From NCBI RefSeq assembly GCF_007655135.1, contig NC_045127.1:3162001-3226000 (forward strand): a stretch of 64,000 nucleotides of DNA, in the 5' to 3' direction. Both the position numbers and the translations under genes were made by a program. Source of the stretch: Punica granatum. Lineage: Eukaryota > Streptophyta > Magnoliopsida > Myrtales > Lythraceae. The notes below the pieces were generated by a model, which was not told where the DNA came from, ran no database searches, and saw nothing but the letters and a program-made list of their open reading frames with translations. Below, piece after piece: positions 1 to 10,600 of this stretch (the first letter of the stretch is position 1; every line of letters begins with the position of its first letter).

Positions 1-162
1 AAACCCGGTCAGTCTATGGGCACCTCGTGGTTCTGCAAAGAAGGTGTGATTTATATAGATGGTTCCCACGAGTGCCATCAGATAAAACATGGGGACACCA
101 TCGAGATCTCTACCAAAGCTCCGGTCTTGAGAGTACACCTGCCCTCTCATTTGTTGTCTTAG
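1..162 (+). CDS. NADK3: NAD(H) kinase, C-terminal end (partial)
   Basis: Frame 1 is open from the window edge to a TAG at 160-162 and gives 53 residues. It starts KPGQSMGTSWFCKEG and continues with IYIDGSHECHQIKHGD and ISTKAPVLRVHLP. This resembles the C-terminal end of the plant peroxisomal or cytosolic NADH-preferring kinase (NADK3 type), which phosphorylates NAD(H) to NADP(H). In that family the conserved run follows the nucleotide-binding core and ends shortly after a hydrophobic LP motif. No exon border is visible at the left edge, so the segment may be the 3' part of the last exon. The gene converges on the HEI10 homologue that follows on the other strand. The family call is from memory of the C-terminal motif. 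NADK1 or NADK2 seem less likely because they lack the WFCKEG-type ending. Confidence 0.82.
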   Translation, partial: KPGQSMGTSWFCKEGVIYIDGSHECHQIKHGDTIEISTKAPVLRVHLPSHLLS

Positions 163-1025
163 AATGCAGTCGGTCCATCTACCTTCTCAGTCAAGAGCTT
201 CCAATGTGTGAGAGAGACAAACGGTTTCGAGGGGAAAGCAATTATGTCAGAACAACTGTGAGTGTCGCAAACTTTGACCAGATATCATTTGAGTGTATCG
301 GGAAACATGGAGGAAAGCTGAAGTACAAGGTTATGTAATATAAAGGTGAAGCTGTGGCAGAAAATCTCTGGGTCACCGACTGCGATGAAATAAGATCACA
401 GTTGATAAAGACCGACTACCTATGAAGGATGTATGCCTCCAACAAATTCTCAAGTGTAACATCTCAGTTACTTCCATGTTGAGTCGCGTGTATATGTAAA
501 ATCTTTCATTAGATAGGGTAATATTGCTATAAACCTACAGGCTACAATGATTTGTTCTGAAAGAAGAGAATGTATACAAAGTTGTCTCCTCACTCCGAAC
601 AGCTATTTCTTTGTGGAATGCCTCTAAAACTCGACGATAATTTTGCATTAATTTCGGCCACCAGAATTCACAACAGTGTGTACTATAATCTATTAAATTC
701 AAACATGGAAGCACAGGAAAGACTGTTGTGTTCATGCAATCTGAAGATGGCACTTAATCATTGAAATGAAATAAGGACGGGCTTCAGTCCGGAAATGGTA
801 TAGATTTCCAGCACAAAGAAAATCAAAACCAAATAGATTTCCGCGAAATGTGTCTGTTAATGGGTACTATGTAAAATGTACACTCTCCGGGCAATATTTG
901 ACGGATGCATCACCTCTGGCTAGAGCCTACATCCTGCTGAATTGCATCGATTTCCCAGCATTAGAATAAGAAGAGGGGAAGCTTACTCTAATCCTCGGCA
1001 TAATTTCTATTTGAAACCTGCCAAC
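163..1025. other. Convergent intergenic region (NADK and HEI10 3' ends)
   Basis: This 0.86-kb stretch lies between two genes that point at each other, so it should hold both 3' untranslated regions and polyadenylation sites. I see no convincing coding exon. Short open frames such as 27-338 and 570-764 lack family features, and the first overlaps the kinase exon in another frame. Confidence 0.6.
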
Positions 1026-2800
1026 TTACGTGAACATTTGGGTGCGATTTCGAGAGAGTTGAGGCCGCTTTATTGGAGAAAGTATGAGGTTCCTCAGAGT
1101 CATTGAAGGGTTACTGGCTCCAGCTCCAAAAACAGGGTGCCCACCAGTTCTCCTGCTGGTGGTATCGACCGGTTGTTTTGCTGGAGAACCTCCAGAAATA
1201 TCAAAAGGCCCAGAGTTTGAGCTATTTTGCCTAGCTGGCCATATGTCTTCTGTAGGCCCTGGAGTTTCAGGACGGAAAACCGTCCAATCTGCAACAAGTA
1301 AGTCAAATGGTTCTTGGAAGTATTTAAAGCCAAAAATAGTGGAGCTGAGAACAAAAAGCATTTCAGAAGGCAAAGGCTTAAACTTTTCAGTACAGGTTCA
1401 ACAAGCTTTGAGACTATGAGCAATAGTTTGCTTAAACAGATCATCGTATTAAGACAGCTGAGTTACCTTTCCTCATAGGATCACCAGTGTCCATCATACT
1501 GGATGTGTTTGCAAACAAGTTGGGCTCCGGCCTTGAGTAGAAATTGCTTGCAGGTTGGATAGCTGATCGCTTCACTGAATTGTACTCTCTCCTCAACTGG
1601 TCATACATTTCATCTAGCTTTCTCTTTTGCCTGAAGTCGGAAATTTATGGCGTGAATAGCACAAAAGCAACATCTTAGCTCCAGAAAAGACAAAATTCTC
1701 TGAAATCTCATACCTGGATTTCTCAGCAAATTTTTCCTGAAGCTCTTGCTTATCCTTGGATAGGCTTTCTATCTCTTGTTCCATCATCTGACACCTCTTG
1801 GCCATCTTCTGATATGCAGTATGCACCTGCTCCAATTTCTCAGCGAACTTCTCTTGCATGGCCTCGCATTTCTGCCGGCACTGGGCCACTACTCTGTTCA
1901 TCTTAAACTGCATCTCCAATTCCTTCTGCCCGATGTAGAACATGACACTTCTATAGGCACTCTTCATCACTAGGCATGTTGAAGGAAATAACGTGGTTCA
2001 TCTCCTTCTTTAGGGGTCTAAAAGTTTCAATTGAAGATCCAAAATAACTCTCAGCAATCTATCTAACATGCCATAAATGCAGAAAAGGTTGGCCCAAAAT
2101 TTAAAGAAAAGGATACGTATTTGTGGGGATACTCCTGCCATGACCATCTGCAACAGAAATCATGAACAAAATGAAGTTGGCATGCAGCGACCTAAGTATG
2201 CTGTATTTCAAGTGCACAAAATGAGCACAACACCTAGAATTCAGAGGACAGCTTGCTTACATTTACCCATTCGTCATTGGGATTGATATCCACAGGTTTC
2301 ATATGACTGCCAAGAATGAAAGAGAGAGAAGGTGAGAAAAATAAATTCCAAAATCAAATCTCAGAACATATTTGTCCTCGGCACTGCTACACCATATCAA
2401 AGCGCAAGTAGAGAATAATAACATGACGCATAATTTCCCAAAGATCAAAGAAGAATCAAACTTTTTTACTCAAAGGGGTAATCAATAACAGAAATATTGT
2501 CAAGCTCCGCATGTTATTGCAAGTTCTGCTTGTAACTCCTGAACAATTACCTCTTAGACAGAACTTGGTCACAGATGGGACAAGCACCATCATTACTGAG
2601 AATCTTGCTGGCATCTTCAGTACCTTCCCACAATATTAAGGAAACTCTAATGCAAATGATCAATTTTACAAAAGAACAGCTGGGAAGAAAAATTGCATTA
2701 TAAGAACAACCATAAGGTAGTCTAGGATACATAAAAGATGACCGCAGGTGGTGGAGACCGCTCGGCCTTCCAATTCTCGCCAGCATGCGTTGCATCTCAT
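1026..2800 (-). CDS. HEI10: HEI10 / CCNB1IP1-like RING E3 ligase (meiotic crossover factor)
   Basis: Seven exons join in frame: 2731-2800, 2551-2623, 2261-2306, 2117-2147, 1714-1969, 1467-1630 and 1026-1288 (903 nt, 300 aa; about 300 aa is usual). The product starts MRCNACWRELEGRA, followed by a C3HC4-like RING (CGHLLC, CPICDQ). A coiled coil follows from about residue 77 (QCRQKCEAMQEKFAEKLEQ), then a Ser/Pro-rich tail containing IWPARQNSSNSGPFD and LRNLILSPIKRPQLSRNR. This matches plant HEI10, a ZMM-group protein that loads on the synaptonemal complex and marks class I crossovers. It acts in meiocyte nuclei and is dosage-sensitive for crossover number. Exon 4 is only 31 bp. The stop overlaps a perfect GTAAGT donor (TTC AC/GTAAGT), so a further tiny 3' exon could replace the last residue. 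Start chosen at the first Met of the RING. Confidence 0.96.
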
Positions 2801-3905
2801 TTCAGCCTTCAGAATTAATCTTTAACATGGTAACAGGATGATGCAATAACTCATCGAAACAAGGCTAATATTTTGATAAGATTGATAAGCCGCCAACGTT
2901 AAGCTTCACAGAGAAGACAAGAAAGGCTGGAATAAACTCCGTGAACAAGCACTCTACCACCAAAAAGGAGTTAACTTGTCACCATCAGCAAGTAAGAGTA
3001 GCATAACACCATAATATTTAACACATACAGGCCTGAGCATTTCACTGATTTGAGAACTTCATGATCAAAGTTGCCTTTGATTCATCATTGAATAATGCAG
3101 TGACAGTCTGCCCTACTTAGGAAAATATTTTCAATCAAAGTTGCTTTTGGTAGATTTCTATGCAGTGACAGTCTGCCCTATTTAGGAAAATATTTTCAAT
3201 CATCATTGAATTCTGCAGACATTGCAAAGGGACGATAGGCAAAACAAGTAACTGAAAGAAATTAAGTTCTCGAAGATCCTACTGTCATGCTGGTGCCATG
3301 GTAATATAGGTAGAGAGCAATTGGAGGTAAGGCGACAAGAAGAGCTCAAATGTTCCTCCGCTCTTCTCTCTGTTGTATCTCTCAAATCAATATAACGCCA
3401 GGAAAAAAAAAAAAACCTGCATTCTCAATATACGCAATCATCAACCTTGAAAAAAATCACATTGTAAACAGAGATATTACATTAACTCGCATCTTCAAAG
3501 TTGATATCGATGTGAAATCGCAGTTGAAATGTATACCACAAGCCCTAACGACAGATGGAAAGCTGAAGTTTCACACGCACAGCTCAGCGAACTACAGTCA
3601 TGGCGGCTAGAACCGGCATTGGAGTCCAATGAAGCATCAAGATGAAGCAGAAAGCGACAGAAAATCAGGAATTACGGTTGATTACCCTGAATCACTCGTC
3701 CTCGATCAGCGTAGAACTTGAGAGCAGGGATGCTTACTCCTTAGGAGCGGCGAGGGAGCGAATTGCGCACCAAAGATGAAAAGGAACTTCAATTTTCAAG
3801 TAGAAACCGGAGATGAATCGGAAGATAGAGCTGAGAGTTTTCCGTTAGTCGTCTCAGTTTCCGGTCAGATCGTCTGCAAAGTTTCGAAATGAAAATGGCG
3901 GCAAG
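2801..3905. promoter_or_regulatory. HEI10 5' leader and upstream region
   Basis: This is the 1.1 kb upstream of the HEI10 start codon on the minus strand. No coding exon is recognisable. The GC-richer block at about 3610-3900 could be the first noncoding exon and promoter, separated from the start codon by a leader intron. That is inferred only from base composition and distance. A 42-bp direct repeat lies inside (3096-3202). Confidence 0.4.
3096..3202. repeat. Direct repeat, two 42-bp copies
   Basis: A 42-bp block beginning TGCAGTGACAGTCTGCCCTA occurs at 3096-3137 and again at 3161-3202 with a single difference (C/T). The copies are 23 bp apart, and the stretch between contains a further imperfect echo of the preceding TCAAAGTTGC. 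It lies in the putative HEI10 leader or upstream region. Confidence 0.9.
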
Positions 3906-4455
3906 CGATTGATGACTCGTCAAGAACTGATGAATGAATCATCTGACGGGCAGTTTATTGGTGCCGGCAAATTGTGCATTTGCCCCCTACACTTTTACAT
4001 ACGAACCAGTATGCTCCCTAGATTTAGTCATCTACCGATTTTCACGAATTTGCCCCTGAAGTTTAACTTACACCAAAGCTATAATTCTAGCCCTAAATTC
4101 CCAATTTGCGTTAAGCTTCTACAATGTTGAAACTCAAAACAATCGTTAGACAGCTTCGCATGTTATTCATCTATATACACGGATAAGTTTTTTCCTGCTC
4201 AGGTGAAATTTCGAATTGTTGCAAAGTTATTACTACGTCACAATTGGGAGTCGAGTTTGTTCAAATTTATCACTCCTACATATCCGAGTATCATGTCAGC
4301 TATTTTCTGCAATCGAACGCGTTTCATATCCTTTTAGTAGCCGAGGTTGATATAGTAGTTGTCTGGGAGCTTAAGTTTGCTTTTCCGTCTACAACTATAG
4401 AGTCGAAGAAGGACGAGGGTATTGAATATGAAAAGTTATTGGATGATTCTTATTA
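3906..4455. other. Intergenic spacer, no gene seen
   Basis: Spacer between the HEI10 upstream region and an LTR-derived segment. I see no splice-consistent exon, RNA gene or terminal repeat. The 70-aa frame at 4244-4456 has no recognisable motif. Confidence 0.5.
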
Positions 4456-4930
4456 AATAATATAGAGAATTGGTACAAAACTCACACACAAAATTTATGG
4501 GATGATATGATATGATCTAAGAGAGAGTCAAGAATAGGGACTGATATGATCTAGGAGATTATGGAGAATCTTTTATATTTATGGGATGTTAGAAGAGCCT
4601 TGATTGCCCTGAGAGAACTGAGGTAGAACGATAATGGAGTGTTCTGCAAAATTGAGGTTGCTGGGGGCGCCCGATTAAAGCCGGACGCGTCGGCAAAGAA
4701 TATACTTAGCGGAAGTCTTAGTTAGTACTAAATCGTCCTGCTCTGATACCATAAAGAATATAAAGAATTTGTATAAAACTCACACACATAATTGTGTGGA
4801 GATTGTTCTTATTTATAGATTAGGATTATAACCAATATATAAACATAAGATTACATAATAATTGACATCCCATAATCTCCTAGATCATATCAATTTCTAT
4901 CATTGATTCTCTCCCATACTTATAAAAATA
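4456..4930 (-). mobile_element. Rearranged small LTR (TRIM-like) retroelement remnant
   Basis: Two related blocks, each with AAAACTCACACACA, lie at about 4460-4500 and 4755-4800, like paired LTR ends. Immediately inside the right block, GCTCTGATACCA (4740-4751) is the complement of TGGTATCAGAGC, the usual initiator-tRNA-Met primer-binding site of plant Copia and TRIM elements. This puts the 5' LTR on the right, so the element reads on the minus strand. The internal part is only about 150 bp and has no coding capacity. In the left block the segment TGATATGATCTAGGAGATTA (about 4540-4585) is inverted relative to its counterpart at about 4868-4895. The structure is therefore rearranged, not a simple LTR-internal-LTR unit. 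Outer borders are approximate. Confidence 0.55.
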
Positions 4931-4977
4931 GACCACAATGAATTGTTACAACCAGCCGGTCCGGGTTTGTTGGCTTC

Positions 4978-6420
4978 TTAAATCCAACCTTTCGTCACAA
5001 GCACCGCATATAACAATTGGTTCCATGTATCGGGAACGCCGGGGAGGCACCAGTGGCTGCAGTCGTTGCCCCTACTACCGCCGTATCCATATGCAGATTG
5101 ATGTCCATCCTTTCTCAGTTGAGATAATGTGGTTATGTCCAATAAAGTGACCTTTCTGGTCATATTTCTTAGAACATCCCAGACCACCTTAGCTGCGGGC
5201 AACGAACCCCCGGGGTACTTTGTCCCTTTAACAGGTTGAGTCTGTGACCTGCAAGTTGCTGTCTTCGATTCCCCCCATTCGTCGCCCCTACAGGCAATTG
5301 TAATAACACCGAGACTCGACTATATCAGTTAAAGAGAACATAAAAATAAAATGAAGAAATATGTATCAAAGGAAATGTGTATATATGTAAAGCATACTCA
5401 TGATTTTGTAATTAGCTGCTTACCGGTAGTGAGTTGGAGAAATGCCTTGGAAGAAAACTTTGGTTTTGGTGGGATCAATGTTGGAGGCTACCCACTTGGA
5501 CCATGTAATGAGTGCCTCCTTGAAAGCAACCAAACGGTCCATATCTTTGCGTATAGAGTTCCCTTTTTGGATGTAATCCCACCTGATGATTTAAGGGGGC
5601 AATTATTATAACAGAAGTAAGCATAAATTAATTGGTCCAACTGAAATAAACGATCGATATCTCAGCTCGGGGTGCAACCGAGCCAAGCGGAGTTAGTGTA
5701 ATCAATGAACAGATTTAGTTAGTTATAAGTTAAATTCACGTACGTTTGTTTGCTTCCTTTGTGAGTAAACCAGTGCCAGGTATTAAAGATCATAATGTCG
5801 TATCCTTTCCATGATTTGATATTGATAGAATCAAGCTTGAGAACCCTCCCTATCTTCTCTTGCACAACATCCACCAAGAAAGCATTTCTTGACATTGTCA
5901 CCGACACCCCAAAATCCTGCCCAAGATCAAAGAAAAGGTTTGGTCAGCAAAAACACACACACGTACACGCAATATATTTGTGTATATATGCCATAAGATG
6001 TCGGGCCCTTTTAGCTTTTCTTAGAAAGAGTCGTTCTTTAGTGGAGCCCATCACCACAATAGGAAGGATTATATATAGAACAACTCCGATATACTGTAAT
6101 ATATATGTTTGCATACTTGCGAAATTAAGCAACGCGTTAGACAATTGTTACGACGAGAAATCCTTGCACGTGTAGCCCAGTGAGTGTGGAATGAAAGGAG
6201 GGAATACAAGTTGCGACGAACCCCATGACTCGACAGGATGGCTGATAACTTGGGTCGAAGAGTACTACATAGAGACAGGATGTCTCTTGCAGTATGAGCA
6301 CACAACTTAGGTAAAATTAATGCAGAACATATGATATTTCGCAACATGAGTATGCGCATGATGAATAGATATCAGCTTCTTAGGAGACACAAATCCCGAC
6401 AACTAAAATATCGATAGAGA

Positions 6421-6451
<31 letters not shown>

Positions 6452-7142
6452 CCGAGAATGCCGAGAGTTATTCTTTCTATTCAGAGGTACGATCGATATA
6501 GTGAGAATAACTCACTGGTAAAGTAAAGATGGTGTTGTATCCTTGTCTGCGAAGAGAGTAGTTGGTCTTGTTAGGCGATGCTGCATACAACATGCACGTC
6601 AATGATTGCCACTGGTTGAGGCTCAGCGAATCTCCCACAACCAGTATCTTCTTCCCCCTCAGCTTTCTCAAGAACAGCCCGCTGTTGAATCTGTATATAT
6701 ACGGATCGATATATTGTACATACGCAGAAAAATTAATCTCCGAAAAACAATCCGGTTTACTTATATAGAATGGAACTGTCCATAATATCGAACGTATATC
6801 GTTTTTATTTTCATATATAAAAGAACGTGAACTGGAATATATCTTGATATATATATATATATATATATATTATAGTTACCTAGGCAATGAACAGCCGCTT
6901 GGTTTCCATCTGTACTTGAGGTAGAGATTATCGGGACGTCCGTTCCCTTGGCAGTCGAACGAGTCCTGCATGAAAGGGCAGGACAACTTATTGTAGGGAG
7001 GCCGACTATTTCCATCGTAAACCCAACTCCCCCGGAAGAAGTTGCAACTGGCAGCATCGGCCTTCTGGTTGAGGCCCGAAACGACCAAAACAACAACATC
7101 AAGCAATGCTAACAATCCGCAGCATTGAAAGCCGGTTCCCAT
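4978..7142 (-). CDS. Trichome birefringence-like protein (cell-wall polysaccharide O-acetyltransferase)
   Basis: Five exons keep frame: 6880-7142, 6516-6690, 5744-5916, 5424-5582 and 4978-5287 (1080 nt, 359 aa, a normal size for the short TBL subgroup). An N-terminal hydrophobic segment ([17 protein letters not shown]) is a likely signal anchor. The TBL domain follows with [12 protein letters not shown]. The PC-esterase part carries the catalytic GDS motif in [14 protein letters not shown] and the DxxH motif in [16 protein letters not shown] near the C terminus. TBL proteins are Golgi enzymes that transfer acetyl groups to xylan, mannan, xyloglucan or pectin. The substrate cannot be read from sequence alone. 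The order and motifs suggest the TBL37-TBL43 group. The start is the Met just before the hydrophobic segment. A longer upstream frame to 7259 has no domain support. Intron 1 begins next to an (AT)n tract. Confidence 0.94.
6425..6451. repeat. (AT)n microsatellite
   Basis: About 27 bp of pure AT dinucleotide in the second intron of the TBL gene (between exons 2 and 3). A similar tract at 6847-6870 lies in its first intron. Confidence 0.95.
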
Positions 7143-7289
7143 AACGGAAGGAAAGAGACAGGAAGAGATGAAGAGAAATTCTATATTTATGATAGCGGGT
7201 TGTGTGCTACGTACGGGAGACTGCTTTGCTTCGAGATGTACAGGGAAGAACGTGATCATATTCTAATGTTCTTATCAACAAAAGTATCA

Positions 7290-7559
7290 GGCCCCATTTG
7301 GATTCCAAGTTCAATGATTTTAACTTTTAACTTTAACTTTAACTCAATACATTACACAATAAAAATATACATTTCCCAATTCAAAAATTTTAACTTTAAC
7401 TTTAACTTTAACTCAACACACTACACAACAAAAACACACGCTTTCCAAGTCAAATTTATAATCACATCTCATTTGTCATTTTCCACAATCAAAATCAAAA
7501 TCAAAATCAAAATCAAAATCAAAATCAAAGTAACTTTAACTCTGAATCCAAACGGCCCC
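7290..7559. mobile_element. MITE with GGCCCC-type terminal inverted repeats
   Basis: The left end reads GGCCCCATTTGGATTC and the right end GAATCCAAACGGCCCC, so the termini are imperfect inverted repeats of about 16 bp enclosing 270 bp. The inside is made of TTTAAC and AAAATC short tandem runs with no coding capacity. The GGCCC..TTTGGATTC ends resemble the small non-autonomous DNA elements common in plants (PIF/Harbinger- or hAT-like). A flanking duplication is not certain. It lies about 150 bp upstream of the TBL start. Confidence 0.75.
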
Positions 7560-9100
7560 TTATAATCTCCACATGACAAATATGGCAATCATTTTCATTT
7601 CTTGGATCACAACTTCTTCTTTTATTTTTCTTTTTCCACTTCTGTGTGGAACAAAAATATTTTTGTTTGCATATCCGTATGTCTTTGGAATTGCATATCT
7701 TTACTGTTGGACGATATTTCTGAGGTCGTCATACCCTACTATTGTATTAGCTAATTCCTTTTTTTGGGATTTTGCTCCGTTTCCTTAACGAAAGAAATAT
7801 TTTTGTTTTGAAAGAGAGAGTAGTGCAAATGTCCTCGCTTGTCAGCCGAAAGTTTACAGGTTTGATTCTTGTTGTAAGATTAACCGCCTCACTTAATTAG
7901 ATAGAGGATTTATAATTTATTGTACTAGATTTATGTACATCTCTTGTAATAAAAAACGAAAAAAATACTTTTATTTTTCACCTTTTTTTCGGTGGATGTA
8001 AATTAATCATGAGACAAAGTTAATTTTTTTCTTGATAAAGAATTTTATTGATGATAATCGAATTGGTTCTAGATTGAGAGTGAGTGCCACTGCACCTACT
8101 TTTTTTTATCGGGAAGAGGCTATTTATAAGGCATTCTCCTCGAACTGGGCTGAATATCGGACCAACCGGCTCGGCTAAGCTGCGTAGTTTTTTAAAGGCA
8201 CTGAATTTTTTTATTTTTTTTTGTGGTTTTTAAAAGCATTGAAATTAATTAACCGTGAAGGTGTGTGTATGCATGTCATGTGGTGTTAATTAATAGTTAA
8301 CAGTCTAGACAGATCTTGTTTGCTGGTAATGACTTGAAGTGGAAGTCAACTCTATATTAATCAAGGTATTAATTCTCCGTCAAGTCATGCAGATTAGTTG
8401 CCTCAATTCTCTCTATTTTTTTCTTCTTCTTCCCCCCTATATTCTAATGGGCCCATATCCATAATAAGCTTATAATTAATATCATTTCCAGCTCATAAAC
8501 TAATTGAATTAATTACCATATGAATCATAGATCCTTAATCGGGAAGTTTTACTTGTTATACGACACCAAATTAAAGAAATAATAAAACAATAAGATGCGG
8601 AAAATGAAGGGAAAACCAAGAATGTGGTAACAGCCGTTGCCGTAGGTTGCACAGTACGGCCCCAGCGGCTGTTCCAATCCAAATTCTCAGGGCCCGCTCT
8701 TTGTATGGAGAGTACGTGGAATACAACCGTAGAGAGTTTCTGCTCCATAAATGTTAAAAAAATTAAATATTGTTAATTTCTTACATATATCCGCACAACG
8801 CGCAGGTCATAAGTGATTAAATCTTAATTTCGTTTTGTTATTGCATTTATCGCATGCTGCCTACCAATTCTTATATTAGCTTCCTCTTGGAAACAGTAAA
8901 TATAGTATAGTTTATGCAAGTAAATGAAATTAAAAATTTTGATTTGCTTTCCGATCGATATATATATATATATATACTTAATACTTTTTTTTCTGTGAGT
9001 ATACGTGTATTAGATCTTATTACCCATAACTAAATGACAACTTGGAGCAGCACCGTCGACTAAGACTTTCCGACAGTAATTAAAAATCCAGTTCAAATAA
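7560..9100. other. AT-rich spacer, no gene seen
   Basis: I see no supported gene in this 1.5-kb stretch. The open frame on the minus strand at 8509-8748 has no motif I recognise. The end at about 8796 (CACAACGCGCAGGTCA) resembles a Helitron 3' hairpin region but no CTAG end follows. Confidence 0.5.
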
Positions 9101-9355
9101 TTAATAAATCTGTGCTGAAAATGCTAATTATTAGTTGTTATATGGACCTCTGAGCATTGCCAGAAGAAGCATAATTATATATTGACTTCGTATTTATGTA
9201 TATCTATATATGGTGTTTATGCCCCCTGCAGAGTGATCGATTATAATGGACCCAATTCTATGATTGAACGGAAGCCTTCCGCCCCAAAACCGTCTGATAA
9301 TTTTATGAATAATTTAAACTTTGCTAGACTTGTTTACAAATTTGTGTAATATGTT

Positions 9356-9668
9356 TCACATTCTTGCGTACCCAATCCCTCCATTTTCAAGCTCCTGCAA
9401 TGTTGCCTTGAACATCTCCATCTGCAATTTCAATTCAACGATATGGAACTAATGTTTGTTACTGCTCTCCATGAAATGAAAGTTCTGAAGGAGGACCCGG
9501 CTAGCCCTGGTACAGTGGTTTGGAGTCGTTCCGACTGAGACGATACGAACGAATAGTAACAGAATGTTCGAAGAGGAGAAGAGAAAGGCCTCTTACCTTC
9601 AATGCATGGCAGATGTACCTCTTCCAATTCCTAGCTTACTCCAACGTTTTAACACCACCCAGCAATTC
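9356..9668 (-). pseudogene. Second copy of the last two exons of the enoyl-CoA isomerase-like pseudogene
   Basis: Two short exons are recognisable: 9597-9668 (ELLGGVKTLE, an in-frame TAA, then ARNWKRYICHALK) and 9356-9421 (MEMFKATLQELENGGIGYAR, M, stop). They match 11973-12047 and 11743-11808 of the longer copy closely. Here the splice donor after ALK is the intact GTAAGA, but a small deletion and a stop break the penultimate exon. In the longer copy the opposite holds. Flanking noncoding sequence is also shared (about 9120-9770 against 11100-12170), so this is a segmental duplication of the gene's 3' end, not a retrocopy. No upstream exons exist on this side. Confidence 0.8.
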
Positions 9669-10021
9669 GGAAAAGGAAAAGCAATGTCAAACTCAAATGC
9701 TATGTGCTGATAATCCCGACAACACTACATTATTTTCGACTGGGTTTCTCGGATAACCCGAACCACTATCCAACATAAAATTATCAAAGGAAATCGTAGG
9801 ACGACGTGTAAGGGCAAAAGGGAAACGAGAGAGTGTCAATTTGCAGAAAGAAATTATATTTGGAGTTCTTGGAAAAAGAGCGGGAAATGGGAAAAAGAAA
9901 ACAACGGTTTTAACTGTCTCTCTCCTCTCTGTTTGTGGCGGTTAATAACTGCCGGGTGGCTAAATGGCTTCTTGGGCTATTTCCAGGGCCCTTATAACTA
10001 TTTCCACGCGTATATACATAC

Positions 10022-10024
<3 letters not shown>

Positions 10025-10052
<28 letters not shown>
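10025..10052. repeat. (AT)n microsatellite
   Basis: Pure AT tract about 100 bp upstream of the Yippee-like start codon. Confidence 0.95.
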
Positions 10053-10057
<5 letters not shown>

Positions 10058-10151
10058 ACTACGGAGTCTAAATTGTCCCAAGTGAACAGTACATTTTACA
10101 CGCTCAAGATCGAGTTCTGTTCTCGAACTCAACGGAATTAAGTTCAGAGTT

Positions 10152-10600
10152 ATGGGGAGGTTGTTCTTGGTCGATATGGATGATCCTGTTAAGCTTTACT
10201 GGGAGCGGTGTGCATGCCCTCGATGCCATACTGCCATTGCTTTTCTCACCAATCTTGCTAGATGGAAGGTACGCATAATCTATATATATCTTATTAATTC
10301 TTTCATATATTGACCATACACTTCCATCGATAGTCGAATGAGTGAGAAAAGGAACAATCGAATTTCATTGAGTTTACATACAAAATTCTTGAATGCACAT
10401 AGTAATCATTAACAGAAAGAATGCACCGGTTGAGTTCTCGGATTTTCTTTGTTATTTTATTTTATTTTATTTTTACTTTTCAGGCGACTGTACATCCAGA
10501 AGATGGTGATGATAGCATTGAATTTGACTTTAATGTTGAGATAACCCCGACTGAAGAGGAAAATAAAAGTAGAGTTCGAGGAACCTTCACTAAAGTGTAA
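10152..10600 (+). CDS. Short Yippee-like protein
   Basis: Two exons, 10152-10268 and 10484-10600 (117 nt each, phase 0 at the junction), give 77 aa. The start MGRLFLVDMDD followed by CACPRCHTAIAF fits the N terminus of plant Yippee-like zinc-binding proteins (MGRLF...CxxCxTHxA). The second exon (ATVHPEDGDDSIEFDFNVEI and on) has none of the second CxxC pair or the GWKY ending of that family. The product would therefore lack half the zinc site. Splice sites are AAG/GTACGC and TTTTCAG/GCG. It lies between the two copies of the isomerase-pseudogene 3' end. It could be a rapidly evolving small gene or a truncated relic whose second exon was acquired from other DNA. The function is unknown even for intact family members. 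Confidence 0.5.

Noticed and set aside
27..338. 103-aa open frame at the left edge (+)
   Set aside because: It overlaps the NAD kinase exon in a different frame. The kinase frame has family motifs and ends at 162.
8509..8748. 79-aa open frame (-)
   Set aside because: No motif recognised, no splice-consistent neighbours, and an isolated position in AT-rich spacer.
8790..8815. CACAACGCGCAGGTCA, similar to the Helitron 3' region at 29550
   Set aside because: No CTAG terminus follows and no paired TC start could be located.
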